Assembly: GCA_963402885.1 (NCBI GenBank)
Contig: OY727094.1
Coordinates: 8,868,501-8,932,500 of the forward strand
Source of the DNA: Antedon bifida
Lineage: Eukaryota > Echinodermata > Crinoidea > Comatulida > Antedonidae
DNA: 64,000 nt
Direction: 5' to 3'
The notes below the pieces were generated by a model. That model was not told the origin of the DNA. It saw only the letters and a program-made list of their open reading frames with translations, and ran no database searches. A program made the translations under genes and the position numbers. Shown here one piece after another: positions 35,357-46,568 of this stretch (its first letter is position 1; each line of letters begins with the position of its first letter).

Positions 35357-35550
35357 TAATTTGAAACGATAAAGATGAGGAAATCTGTGAGAATGAGAAA
35401 AAGTCGCCCCAACCGAGACTCGAACTCGGACCGCCTGCTTGATATGCAGATGTCCTAACCATTAGACCACTGGGGCTTTCATGGTATTGTTCGGTTGGGG
35501 CGACTTTTTCTCATTCTCACAGATTTCCTCATCTTTATCGTTTCAAATTA
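35357..35550. repeat. Perfect 59-bp foldback closing the tRNA array
   Basis: 35357-35415 and 35492-35550 are exact reverse complements (TAATTTGAAACG at the outer ends and CCCCAACCG at the inner), with a 76-nt centre holding most of the last tRNA. The arm equals the tRNA 3' end, terminator and flank of a normal unit. Confidence 0.95.
35405..35476 (-). tRNA. tRNA-like gene, anticodon AUC, array copy 10, inside the terminal foldback
   Basis: The tRNA is intact, but its upstream flank is cut 15 nt beyond the 5' end and replaced by an inverted copy of its own 3' end. Only the internal promoter elements remain; the normal upstream spacer is absent. Confidence 0.82.
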
Positions 35551-38500
35551 AATATATATATATATATATATATTAATTTAGACTAGAACATTGGGGATTT
35601 GAAGTTTAAACACAACACTACTGCTCAACTACAAAACTATTGTGTGATTCTATTAATACTATTCTGATTTGATTAAGTATGTTGTCTCTTCCTGTTCTTG
35701 TTCTGTGCCTTCTTTCGACCAATCTTGCTCCTCTCCTTTGGCAAATTTAAGAAAAAACATCATTCCAAATAGCAGTATGCCCGCATTAATTATAAAAATA
35801 AACGACCATTGTTTAAATGTATTCTGAAAAGAAATAGATTATAATCTCAATTTAAAAAAAATCCATTTACAAATAAGCCTTTTATATGCACCCGATACAC
35901 GAGCGGTATCAAGTCTAGCAACAATAAACAACATGCAGTATCGCGTCTTCTAGCAGTAACTTTCATCCCATGGGATATGTTATAAATTATTTTCTTTATT
36001 GTCGATAGACATGATAGCAACAATACTAATATTGTATTAGTATAAACTTTTAGAGCAATGACAATTTTTTTTAAATATGTTCAAATAAGTAAAAACTATA
36101 TTCAAAATGAACCAAAAGAAATGAACAAAATATTAACCAAGTAAAAGTTGAATGTCTGATACTACGAACGAATACGGTATTGGCTGTTATATATGGCACA
36201 CATAATGTAATTACGATTTATTTGAAATTTGACCATTACAAAATTCTAATTAGGCCTACAAAACGTAACAGTCACACACGGTTCTGGCTTAATCGTTGTC
36301 GATCTACAATTTGTTCAAATATGGAAAAACTTACATTGTTTTCTGTTAGTTTACCAAGAATAACAGGAACGATGAATGCACCAATACTTGAAAACGTTGT
36401 TGCAATTCCAACAATTATTCCAGCATATTTTGAAGATATGTCCAATGAGTTGGTATTTAAACCGGGTGGATTGAATCCAAGCGCACAAAAGGTAATTGAG
36501 ATTAGAACCATAAATGCTACTAGAGATTCACCAACTTGGGAAATGATAAAGAAACAAACTGCAGCAACTCCAAGATCTAAATAAAAGATAAACATACAAT
36601 TGATTAAGACACATGAGTAGAGTCTTGTTATTTGATTTGATTGTGAGTCATACTGCATGGTATTCATAATAGTACTCCATTAAATTATTACGTCATTAAG
36701 AGTGCAATTTTGTTATATACGATTGTAGACAGAAAAAAAGAAAGAAATAAAGAAAAAAAGAAAGATAAAAAAGGGAAAAAAGAAAGAACGAAAAAAGAAA
36801 GAAACTTGGTCAATGTACTTAATAAATAAAATATATACGGTAATGTAGTATATCATATTGAAGCATCATAAAAGAAATGAATGAATGAACGAAAGAAAGA
36901 AAGAAAAAAAGAAAGAAATAAACAAAGAAAGAAACTTGATCAATTTCCTCAATAAAATAAAAGATATGTATATCATTTTGAAGCATCATACCAATGATAA
37001 CACACAGTTTTCTTGTATTCAAAATGCTCAATATATTACGGCGAATTATAAAGTCAGCACAGGCAGCAGAAAGCAGAACAACTGGAAGTCTGGCTATGGC
37101 AGGGATTGATGTCAGAATACCAGTCTAAAGTAAGTAAATAAAATACAATGATAATAATGTGTAATAATGTAATCTGGTTAATAGTCTTCGTTCCAATTCT
37201 CAGAATCGTCTTGCTCCTGCTAAAGTGAAGACCGTCTCATATTGTCATTGGAATTATCTTATGCAGCTTCTATGTTTTGGAATTCTCTTCCAAACTGCAT
37301 TAAAGATGCACAGTCGGTAGCTCTTTTTTAGAAGTTTCTAAAGACATACTTGTTCAAAAAAGCATAATTAATCCCTTTTTTCTCATTTTCCATGCCACCT
37401 AGATTGTTTTAGATCTAGTTTAAGTAGGTAGGGAAGGAGGCACCTGAGTCCGGTATGACCGAGACACAACTGCTGCTGACCGGGGTTCAATTAGACCGAT
37501 CCCTGGTTAGCGACGTGGTCGTATCCCCTTACTTCGGTTTGGGTTTTTTTTGCATGGTTGGAATGATTGTTTAGTATCAAGTAATTAAATCAAAATTGAT
37601 GTAAAGAGTTAAATCACGCCTTAAAGTTTCCTGCTGTAACTGTGATGTAGGGCCATATCCAACATGTCATGTGTCACCTGACAACGTTTGCAAGGCACAT
37701 CCATTGGATAAGTGTTAAGTTAATATTTTAATTATCTAGTCATCGGTCAATTACTTTATACTTTCCAAAACGACACACAACACATTGTTTATTGTATTAT
37801 AATCTCTCACTCTAGTTATCGATTTCCACTGTTCACAGAGTGAACATTTCAAGCTGTTAAATCATTCCACATTTTTAATTTAATTTGAATCATTCTTAGA
37901 GTGAAGAAAGAATGCTCTTTTATTAGTTTAAACTATTTCACACCGAACACCGCGTGACATTTTCACTCGTTCACTAGAAGCAAGAATATTAAATGAAATA
38001 TTATAAAAAAAACTTACAGATTTTGCATCAAATCCTAAAATGGATGAGATGAAAATGGGTATTTCTGTTATACTGAAGTACCACGCGGCGTCGAAAGCTA
38101 CATAGCCAATCACAATAGCCCACACCGCAGAGGACGTGAATATAGCCTTCCAAGGAACTGATGAATACTATGATATAAAAATATACAATTATATTTTTTA
38201 TAGTTTCAAAATAAGTTGAATTTTTTGATTGTTTTTTTCGGTAGTTCAATATTAATGCATTTCTCCAACGTACAACATTTGGTACTGGACGCTCTAAGAC
38301 TTGGTTCCCACTAGCGATGCAACTCAACCTACACAGCGTAAGAATATGTGTTTCCCCGCCCCGAAATCAAACTTTGTCGCCGGTTCATTTAGGACCAGCA
38401 ATACTAATGAACATTTAATTCTCAGTTTCGTAAATATTGAGCTTGGATTCCTTAAATTATATTTGGAATATGGCTAATGTTTAGGAAACAAAATATTAGA

Positions 38501-40336
38501 AATTAATGAGGGCAGCAAACCATATATTTAAAAGTAAAAATGTAAATTCGAATTTTATGAAGGTCATAATTATATTTTTCACCATAATTGAATGCTTTAG
38601 AATGACGCACTTTTTTATAAAACAATAAAACAACTGCGGCCTACAGCCTAATTACCATATTGGTATAATAACATTTTGTTTTATATTCTCAATAATACAC
38701 TGTAACAGTGAACTGTGGGCAATGACAGTTTCAATTCTAGAGAATAATAGGTATTAGGTGGTCGGAGAAAATAAAATAAAAAGATTTGTATAAAAGAATA
38801 GATGAGTGGAGTAAGGAAGTAAAGAAAAGAAGGCTGACATTGTATAATCATAATGCTCCGATTAAACGAAAACACACAAGCGAGGATTGCACTCAGATAG
38901 GCTCAACGAAATACTAAAATACCAAAAAAAAGAAGGAAGACCGATCAGAACGTACAGAGTGGCAAATGCAATGGACGCGCAATCGAAAAGGCAAGAGAGG
39001 AAGGCTGGCCGCCGCCGAGAGAAAAGTTTTTTTATTTAACAAATGATTTATAAAAACAACGTAGGCTAGGCCAACATCACGCGCAATGTCTAATGACGAA
39101 TAGCGTTTAGGGTGATTACAGTAACACACCGTAACATTAGTTCTTTCTTCAGATGACATAAACAGTTCTAACTCCTTTTTTGTAATAAACGGGTCAGTAT
39201 TTGGCGTTTCATAAACAAGTGTTGTCCATACTACCAATCCTACTAACCCGAACACGCCTGTCATAATCAAGAAATAGTACAAAGTTGTAAGGAACAAAAT
39301 AAAAATATCTAACGTAAATACATAATGCATTTTTTTACTGTTAATATTATGGTTAGCGCAATCATGTTGCACAATTAGCGCTTTACTAACCCGTGACCAA
39401 ATTATGGTCGGTGCAAAGTTTGATTGACAAATTGACCCTCCGAATATGAGCGTGGCAAAAAGTCAATGGAAATCACAATTCAAATTTGTTTTTGCCTGAC
39501 TCACTAATTGAAGTCACGGAAGACATGTAGAGAAAAAAATTATTCGTTTGAATAATTTTATGTTTGATATTATTATTCTCAACTTTTGTTATTTTGATTT
39601 ATTTTAATTTATGCCTTGACATTTTTTTTATCCTATTCCTATCTCTGAATTTTTTATTTTTATTTGCTTGTTATGGAGATTTGGTTTGAGTTATACATTA
39701 TATATCTATTTTAATGAATGCTTGTCTGTTTAGTATTACCCTGTTTATGTATTTTTATTAAATGCAATTATGCGTATAGCGATTCTTTTGTTTTGTTTTA
39801 TTGCTTTTGGTGTCTGTGTACCAGTTACAAAAATACAATTTTGAAAAAAACAAACAATGATATATGATATCTATTATTCAAATTATTTTATATTTGTAAT
39901 TATTATTGAGGCAAAAGGATAAAGCATAAGCTATTTCATTCACTATCCTTCTTAAAGATGGCAATCCTGTTCACATGTCAAACATATAATACACAAAATG
40001 CTCATAGAAAAAGAAAAAGAGAAAAGCTCCTTAATATGATATAACAGGATTTGAACCCAGAACCCTTGGATTGGTAGCCGAGCATCATAACCACCAATCC
40101 ACAGATAAACTATTATTACTGTAAAACTGAACATGAACAATTACTTAAACGACAGACAAAACAAAATTACGTTAGCATACTATACGTATAAAATGACACC
40201 GGCCAACCACCAAGTTCATATGCTGTGCAAAGCCAACCGGACAGATGACTTGAAACGATTGTTGAAAGTGTTGCCCCTGTGTAAAAATAGAAATTGAGAA
40301 AGATTAAGTTATGGTAAATGTACAGTAGTCAACATT

Positions 40337-40567
40337 GTAGCTTGGTGGATAGATGCTAGGCTACCAATTACATTGCCCTGGGTTCAAATCAACATCAAAG
40401 ATGTCAGATTTCAGACGCCAGGATTTTTTTCTCATGACAGAACAACTCCACTTCCAAGACTTGTTCGTGTAGAGAGCATATTGTGTATGTTTGTATATGG
40501 CCTCTACAGGACAGGACAGGACAGGACAAACTGTCATAAAATAAAAAATAAAATGTTGTAAAATAGA
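40337..40567 (+). mobile_element. tRNA-derived SINE in SLC17 copy 2, intron 4
   Basis: The head GTAGCTTGGTGGATAGATGC is followed by CTGGGTTCAAATC (B box). The body has GACGCCAGGATTTTTTTCTC and a (GGACA)4 run at 40507-40527. The tail AAAATAAAAAATAAAATG is A-rich. This is a better preserved version than 18350-18570. Confidence 0.65.
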
Positions 40568-41288
40568 CAAAGGGAATTATAAAAAAAAGGTATTTGTTAC
40601 ATTTGTTCGTGCATCAAGGAGTTCGGCAGCCATTTTAAATATGGCCACCAATTGTATTGAAATATGATAAAATAATTTACCTCAAACCAAAACAACCTCA
40701 TATTATAAAAATGTTGACTTGCCATTGTATAGACACCATAATACTCCGTTGTTCATAAACTGTCCATTTTCCTAATAAAACGAAGAAAGCAGAAAATGCC
40801 ACTCCCTAGAAATAAAGAATGAAATGTACCCATAAAGGGTCAAAGGTTAAGAACAGAATACGAATTAAATTAGGCTGGAATATACAATAAGTAACCAATA
40901 TTCAAGAAATCCATAGCATAACAATCAGGGTGCTGACATATTATAGTCAAAACATCACGACGTTACAAACAATTGTCGAGTTAGGTATATAATCTTGCTA
41001 TGTTTGTGTATGAAGTAGTTAAAAAGTTTGTGAAAGTGTATAAACCATACAAAATAACAGCAAGAAAATAAAGGTTTTCACCTAACGGAAGGAGCTAGTC
41101 TGCCGTAGGCACATATCAAACAATATAACATCCCGCAACTAGGCCCAACCTATTTAGTTTTCTTTACTATTCTCAAAGTCTTATAGTATAAAAGAATGCA
41201 TTTTATTCATCAGAAAAAAGTAAACACTGCTTCAAGTTGATGCTTAATTGTCGGTTGTTGTTGTTGGTTAATTAACGCATACATCTAA

Positions 41289-41834
41289 GATAACACTTAA
41301 GGCATTAAATGACAGATTGGCATCAAAACTTGCAGAGTATATTGGAAAGGATCAATTTGGTTTTGTAAAAGGAAGAAGCACCAGAGATGCGATTGCTGTG
41401 CTGAGAGTGATGGGAGAAAAATCCCCAGAATATGGTAACGAATTGTATATATGCTTTGTGGATTATGAAAAAGCATTCAACAGGATTAATTGGATCAAAT
41501 TGATGGACATATTGTATAGAATTTGTGTTTTTGCTACCAGGGAACAAAAATAACAACAGATGGCAGATGTAAGAGTGAGATTCTAAGGAGAATGGGAATG
41601 GCAAAGGGGAAATTCCCAACAAACAGGAAATTCTTAACAAGTAAAGCAAGTATTGAAACAAGAAAAAAAGTGGTTAAAGCATTAGTATGGAGTGTTGCAT
41701 TATACGGATGCGAAACATGGACATTAAAAAAAGAGGAAATAAACAGAATAGAGGCATTTGAAATGTGGTGTTGGAGAAAAATGCTAAAAATTCAATACAC
41801 AGAGCACAGAAGGAATGATGACATTTTGAATTGA
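41289..41834 (+). mobile_element. Internally deleted non-LTR retrotransposon ORF2 fragment, copy 2
   Basis: The first part reads ITLKALNDRLASKLAEYIGK, DQFGFVKGRSTRDAI and CFVDYEKAFNRINWIKLM (RT around motif A; the usual AFDR Asp is Asn). It then jumps to GTKITTDGRCKSEILRRMGM and LVWSVALYGCETWTL with EAFEMWCWRKMLKI, the domain after the RT, and stops at 41834. The catalytic YADD region lies in the deleted middle, so it is dead. It is absent from copy 1 and present at the same place in copy 3. Confidence 0.85.
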
Positions 41835-42769
41835 TTTTTACAGTTTTATTAGTATGTTTTAAAGTGTTTTATTTATATTTTTTAACTCATTGTTATATAA
41901 AAAAAAAACAGGTGCTACATCTATGCCCGATATGTTTTTATCCTGTATAAATAAGCTTTTAAATAAATAAATAAACAACTTATTCCTACCTGTACTGCTC
42001 CGTCTAAAACACGCACTGCAATCAGTAGATTGATACTGACCTCTGCAGCAATTGGAACCAACGCTGTCAGAATACACTCACAAAGTAGCACTACTCCCAG
42101 GGCTTTTTTACCGCCTATACAGCAGGAAAACCAGCCTCCGGGGATCGGCGTGATTATGTAACCAATGTAGAAAGCACTCAGCACAGTTTGCTGAGTCATT
42201 TCATCCCAATTATATGTTGGTATCTATAGTAAAACATAGTACCATTTATGTTTAAAAAAAATGTTTTCTGTATTATTTACAGATATTTAAAAACAAAGCA
42301 ATAAGTTTTATTTTAGGCTATTTTTTTGGTTCTCGTAGTCTTTATGACAAACTTTATTTTGTAAACTTAAGTTAACTTTCAGTTTAGCAAGAAAACTTTT
42401 CTAAAGTTTGACAGTATAAACTGCAGACAACGAGTTCTGTAGACGTTAAGCCATGTAGCTTCTCGGCAAACTATTTTCTGATGTTTGTGAACAATCAAAG
42501 CAGTTTTGTAGTTGATGTGATTCTGTAGTTAAACAAAATGACAGGAACGGTAGTTTAAAGAACTTCACCAAACAGTTATAGAGACTGGTAAACATTTGTT
42601 TGTAGACTCCGAATCTGCCACTGTTGGACAAGTGTATGTTGCCTGTCTACACTCCTTGAATTTCTCAGTTCACAGACTTCAGTTTATCAAGAAAGTGCTT
42701 AATATGTTTTGGATCTCAGTGACGTCATGAACAATAATACAATTTCGTCATTAAGTTATGATACTTATA

Positions 42770-43096
42770 ATTACTTAAAGATGTATTGTCCCCCTGAAAA
42801 AATATTTCAAATTCAAATTTTTTTTGAATATGCCATTTTAATGAAACATAATAGTTATCCACTTTGACCAAAAATTGGATCGAAAAAAAAATGTATTTAC
42901 CTGAAAAAACTGTAATTAAAGCAAAAATTGCCAAATTGGCTGCCAGCCAGTGGGTTTTTGGTTGAATTTAACCATATATTTTGTCAATTTATAGGTGAAA
43001 ACATTTTTTTTTCTATGGAAGTGATTAACTTAACATATTCAAAGTCTGATTTAATTAATCTTCATTTTTTGCGGGGACAATACATCTTTAAGTAAT
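42770..43096. mobile_element. 327-bp MITE with 24-bp perfect inverted termini, SLC17 copy 2
   Basis: The left end ATTACTTAAAGATGTATTGT plus CCCC is the exact complement of the right end GGGGACAATACATCTTTAAG plus TAAT. It is absent from the matching point of copy 1 (20049-20065) and present in copy 3 at 62266-62592. The interior is AT-rich and non-coding. Confidence 0.85.
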
Positions 43097-43109
43097 TCTG
43101 CTAATTTAA

Positions 43110-43243
43110 GATCTGTCTACTTTATGTGACAAACAAATGTGAGGTGTTCATATATGGATACGATGAAGTCGTACCACTGCTATATTTGGGTACATCAAAG
43201 TTGTTTTTTTGTCAAACTAGTTTGATAGTATAAACAGAGCTTT
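43110..43243. mobile_element. MITE (AAAGCTCTGTCTACACT family), copy 2 intron 2
   Basis: Begins AGATCTGTCTACTTTATGTG and ends GTTTGATAGTATAAACAGAG plus CTTT, directly adjoining the 327-bp MITE. Confidence 0.65.
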
Positions 43244-43586
43244 ACATTTTTATTATTGTTGCTTTAGGTCCCTAATTGTTCAAAACATGTTTTACTCCTC
43301 TGAGTATACATTTGTAATGTATTCAAATATAATTGATCATCATTACTGCTACAGTTTGTTGTGTTTTCTTGGCGGCGTACCATAGCTAGGCATCGCAATA
43401 CTCATGTTGATTCTTGTGCAGTATAGAAAGAACGTTATTACGGCACACATACCTATGGAAGGCCATAATCATGTTGAAGTACATATTGAGAAATTTTTTG
43501 TTCTAATAAATCACGAGTCATAATTTGATTTCTATAATAATCCAGTTGTATGGTTTTGGTCAAACAAATGTCAAAATATGCTGTAT

Positions 43587-43716
43587 AAAGCTTTGTCTAC
43601 ACTATTAAACTCTATGTGTGACCACAAAATGTAATGCGTCCATCATGTCATATCACTACCATATTTGGCCACGTCATACTTTTTTTTCTAAAACTAGTTT
43701 GATAGTGTAGACAGGA
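43587..43716. mobile_element. MITE (AAAGCTCTGTCTACACT family), copy 2 intron 1
   Basis: The same ancestral insertion as 22156-22287, with a trimmed right terminus (GTGTAGACAGGACT). Confidence 0.65.
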
Positions 43717-44574
43717 CTAATTATTATCTTAGTAAACAATTTCATATAATAAATAGGCCATAATCACGTTGAAGTACATAGTGCACCAATCTACTAATAC
43801 TAATTAATTTGAAATAACAAAACTCCAATTTATATATTAGGACCGATTATTACAATTTATTATTGTAATACATAATAAATGTTTCCAGAAAAGTCAAAAA
43901 TTAACATGTAACTTACTGTACCACGGAGAAGGAAGAATTTAGTTTCAAATCCTCCGTGTAGGGCTATGAGACATATCTTATTATATCAACCCCTTTTTAT
44001 CAAAACCTACGCATCACTGACTCAATGGTGATGGACTATTTAGAGATTCATGTCAAGCCAACCTTTTCAAAAAGGTTTGCCGAGCATAACTTTTAATATC
44101 TTTGTCTATCAATAGAGGCATAGGCCTACAACAAATCTTATTAACTGTGTGACGTTCTTTACAAAAGTATATATACACAATACTTTATTTTTAGTGCAAC
44201 ACGACTCTACAGCTCACTATGAAGGTATGTTATTATAACATCAGTATTATTGAATTATTATAAGAAAAGTCGGCAGCAATAGTTGATGTGAGAGGTTCAG
44301 AAACTCTACGTCTAAAGCTTTCAATTCCATTATCATAATATAACAATTATTATCATTATTGACCTATTTATTACTAGAGTCTCTAGGTCTGTAGTGAAAC
44401 CACCAATTGTATTTCATTAGAACCCTGTTAAATACTAATTTGAATAGGCCTGTGAATAGTGTTATACATACCAGCTACAAGAAACCTCTTCATATTATCC
44501 AGTTAATCCACTTAAATACATAAAAAAGAAACGAGTGTTACTTACAATTCCCCTTCAATTTGGTTCAATTGGGG

Positions 44575-44688
44575 GTGTCTAGAAAACTAATATCTAGAAA
44601 ACTAAGACCTAAGATATCTTAGTTTTCTAGATCTAGAAAACTAAGATATGTTAGGTCTTAGTTTTCTAGATCTTAGTTTTCAAGACAC
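44575..44688. mobile_element. Palindromic TCTAGAAAACTA MITE in the SLC17 leader, copy 2
   Basis: The ends are GTGTCTAGAAAACTAA and TTAGTTTTCAAGACAC as in copy 1 but with fewer internal words (114 against 163 bp). It starts 82 bp upstream of the start codon at 44493. Confidence 0.7.
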
Positions 44689-44699
44689 CCATGAAATAA

Positions 44700-46560
44700 T
44701 GTCTAATATCTAAATTGCAAAAATAACACAGTAATAAAATAATGCAGTTATTAAAACTTATAATAAACCAATTTTGTTTCTGAATAAACCGGACCTACCT
44801 GTATTAATTGTGTTACAACTAAGTTGAAGGACTTGCAACAGAACAATAATGCTAGTAATGATAAATCACTGTAACCAAATAAATATCTTTCCATTTCAAT
44901 TGACGCGGCCCTCTATAGGAGGATTTTTTTTATTCAGTATAAATATATTAAACAATAAAATGAAAACAAAACCGACGCAGCGGTGACATGACAAAATTAA
45001 AGAAAAAGTATAAAGCATAAGGTGTCTCTTCACCTTAAGAAATATAGGAAGAATTTGCGAATCAATGGTAATATCGTAAATAAATACAAAAATATTCCAG
45101 GTATAAATCGTATGCGCAGTCTGATCGCTCTATTGGCATGTATGCGTCGAGGATCATCGACAAAGAAGTCGGACCACTGCAGAAAGTTGAAATATTATAA
45201 TTATTATTCCACAAAATTCATAAATTGAACGTTAGTTAATCTACTCGTTTGATGCATTTCTGCCGTGTACCGTTGTGAAGTGCTATGGAAAGGTGTACTA
45301 TGTTTTACCACAATTAGTCCATGGGCGGGAAGGGATTACCATGACAACCCCCCCCCCCCCCCCTTCGCCCACCACATACTCCACAGTTATGGTATCATTT
45401 TCTTCACACGAGCATATAGAGTGAAAAAATCGATGTTAACAAGAACAATATATGGATGCATTGTATGTATTTGCGTCGTTTGTAATGATCATCAGTGTTT
45501 TATCTTCAAATATTTTTTGGGGTAGGGGTAAGTTATGTGCACGGTAACCCCTTCCAGCCCATGGACTAAATATTAATTATACCATGGACCACCAACAATT
45601 AATATTATTAATATTATTAGAATATATTTTCTGTCCGTAGACTAATAGTAGTTTACCTCCGCCAAGGAGGTATATATGTAGTGGATCGCGTGTGTCTGTT
45701 TGTTTGTTTGTTAGTTAGTTTGTTACTAAAAAAGCAGGATCTTTACCAAAATGAAAATACATACATTTTTGTACAAGAAGCAAGAGTTATAATTTGTGAT
45801 TTATAATTTTAAAACATAATTTAATTGAATGTACAGGATTTTTGATACGAGTAGTTTTAAAAACCTATTTCTTTTCAAATTCACCCGTTTGTTTTTGGCG
45901 TTCCTGTTCTATTATTAGTCAACTGAAACTATTGTTAGTTGAAAGGCTGATTACATAACCTTTACACCAAACTCGCATACACATGCTTGTAGTGAAATTA
46001 GCCTAAATCACACACATCATTAAGACGTTGGATAAATACAATAAAATCAGCACAACATCTTTCTTTTTAAAAGTTTTGGAAAACATCATGATTGATTGAT
46101 ACTCCCGCAATTTATGGACATGGTAGATAGTGTGATATCTTGTAATTTATGTTATTGTTAGATATTGTACACTATTACAGTATCTAATAATAACAATCAG
46201 TAAACCGAACAAGTAAATGATAACAATCCACATATTGATTAGATTGAGATATTAAACTTTGAGTTGTGTTTTTACTAGCAAATTCAATTGACTTTTATAA
46301 AGCCGTTATTTTATTATTATTATTATTACTATTATTATTATTAATCTGACTCGTGCACTTATAATAATCGTTTTCATGTCTTTTTAAAAACCATACCTAA
46401 CTATTTTCTTAAAAATATGAACTACGAATATTATTTATTTGCCGATGATAAGCATTATGTTTTATGGGAACATTACGCATTACAGTAAGGTAGGTGATCG
46501 TGCGAGAGACAACAACGTTGTCTCGCGGTAATGTTAGTCAGGTTTAGAAGAGTGAGTGCC
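44700..46560. other. Intergenic spacer between divergent SLC17 and FReD, copy 2
   Basis: No gene is seen. It is colinear with 23760-26070. It has a C-run at 45348-45363 where copy 1 has no such tract, the CCTCCGCCAAGGAGG repeat at 45655, and an ATT microsatellite at 46312-46342. Confidence 0.6.
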
Positions 46561-46568
46561 ATTTCAAA

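Larger units (their letters stand above)
32018..35490 (-). repeat. 364-bp tandem array, nine full units plus a partial tenth, each with a tRNA-like gene
   Basis: The period is exactly 364 bp and units are almost identical. The few variants are a G-to-C change in the acceptor stem of units 5 and 6, and TATAAATATA plus ACCACCC in the spacer at 34921-34965. Each unit holds a 72-nt tRNA with T5 terminator, an AT-rich (TA)n tract, and a GC-richer spacer. On the minus strand the spacer contains ATCTC-TTCG-GAGAT (5-bp stem, UUCG loop) about 145 nt upstream of the tRNA. Near identity implies recent unequal exchange or conversion. Confidence 0.97.
35659..44493 (-). pseudogene. SLC17-family transporter, copy 2, disrupted
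   Basis: Exon equivalents from the 5' end: 44493-44472, from 43452 down (donor missing), 42223-41990, 40805-40723, 40276-40181, 39257-39130, 38167-38018, 37124-36992, 36576-36335, 35823-35659. Exons 5-10 remain open and nearly identical to copy 1, and the C-tail has lost two codons of the EQ repeat. Two lesions break the frame. In exon 2, GCGATGCCTAGC replaces GCGATGATAGC (one extra base), and the segment holding the QLYDTS codons and GTAAGT donor is deleted. In exon 4, TATTA is missing relative to copy 1, so the exon is 83 nt, not 88. A LINE fragment lies between exons 3 and 4 and a 327-bp MITE in intron 2. Transcripts from an internal start are possible; a full transporter is not. Confidence 0.85.
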
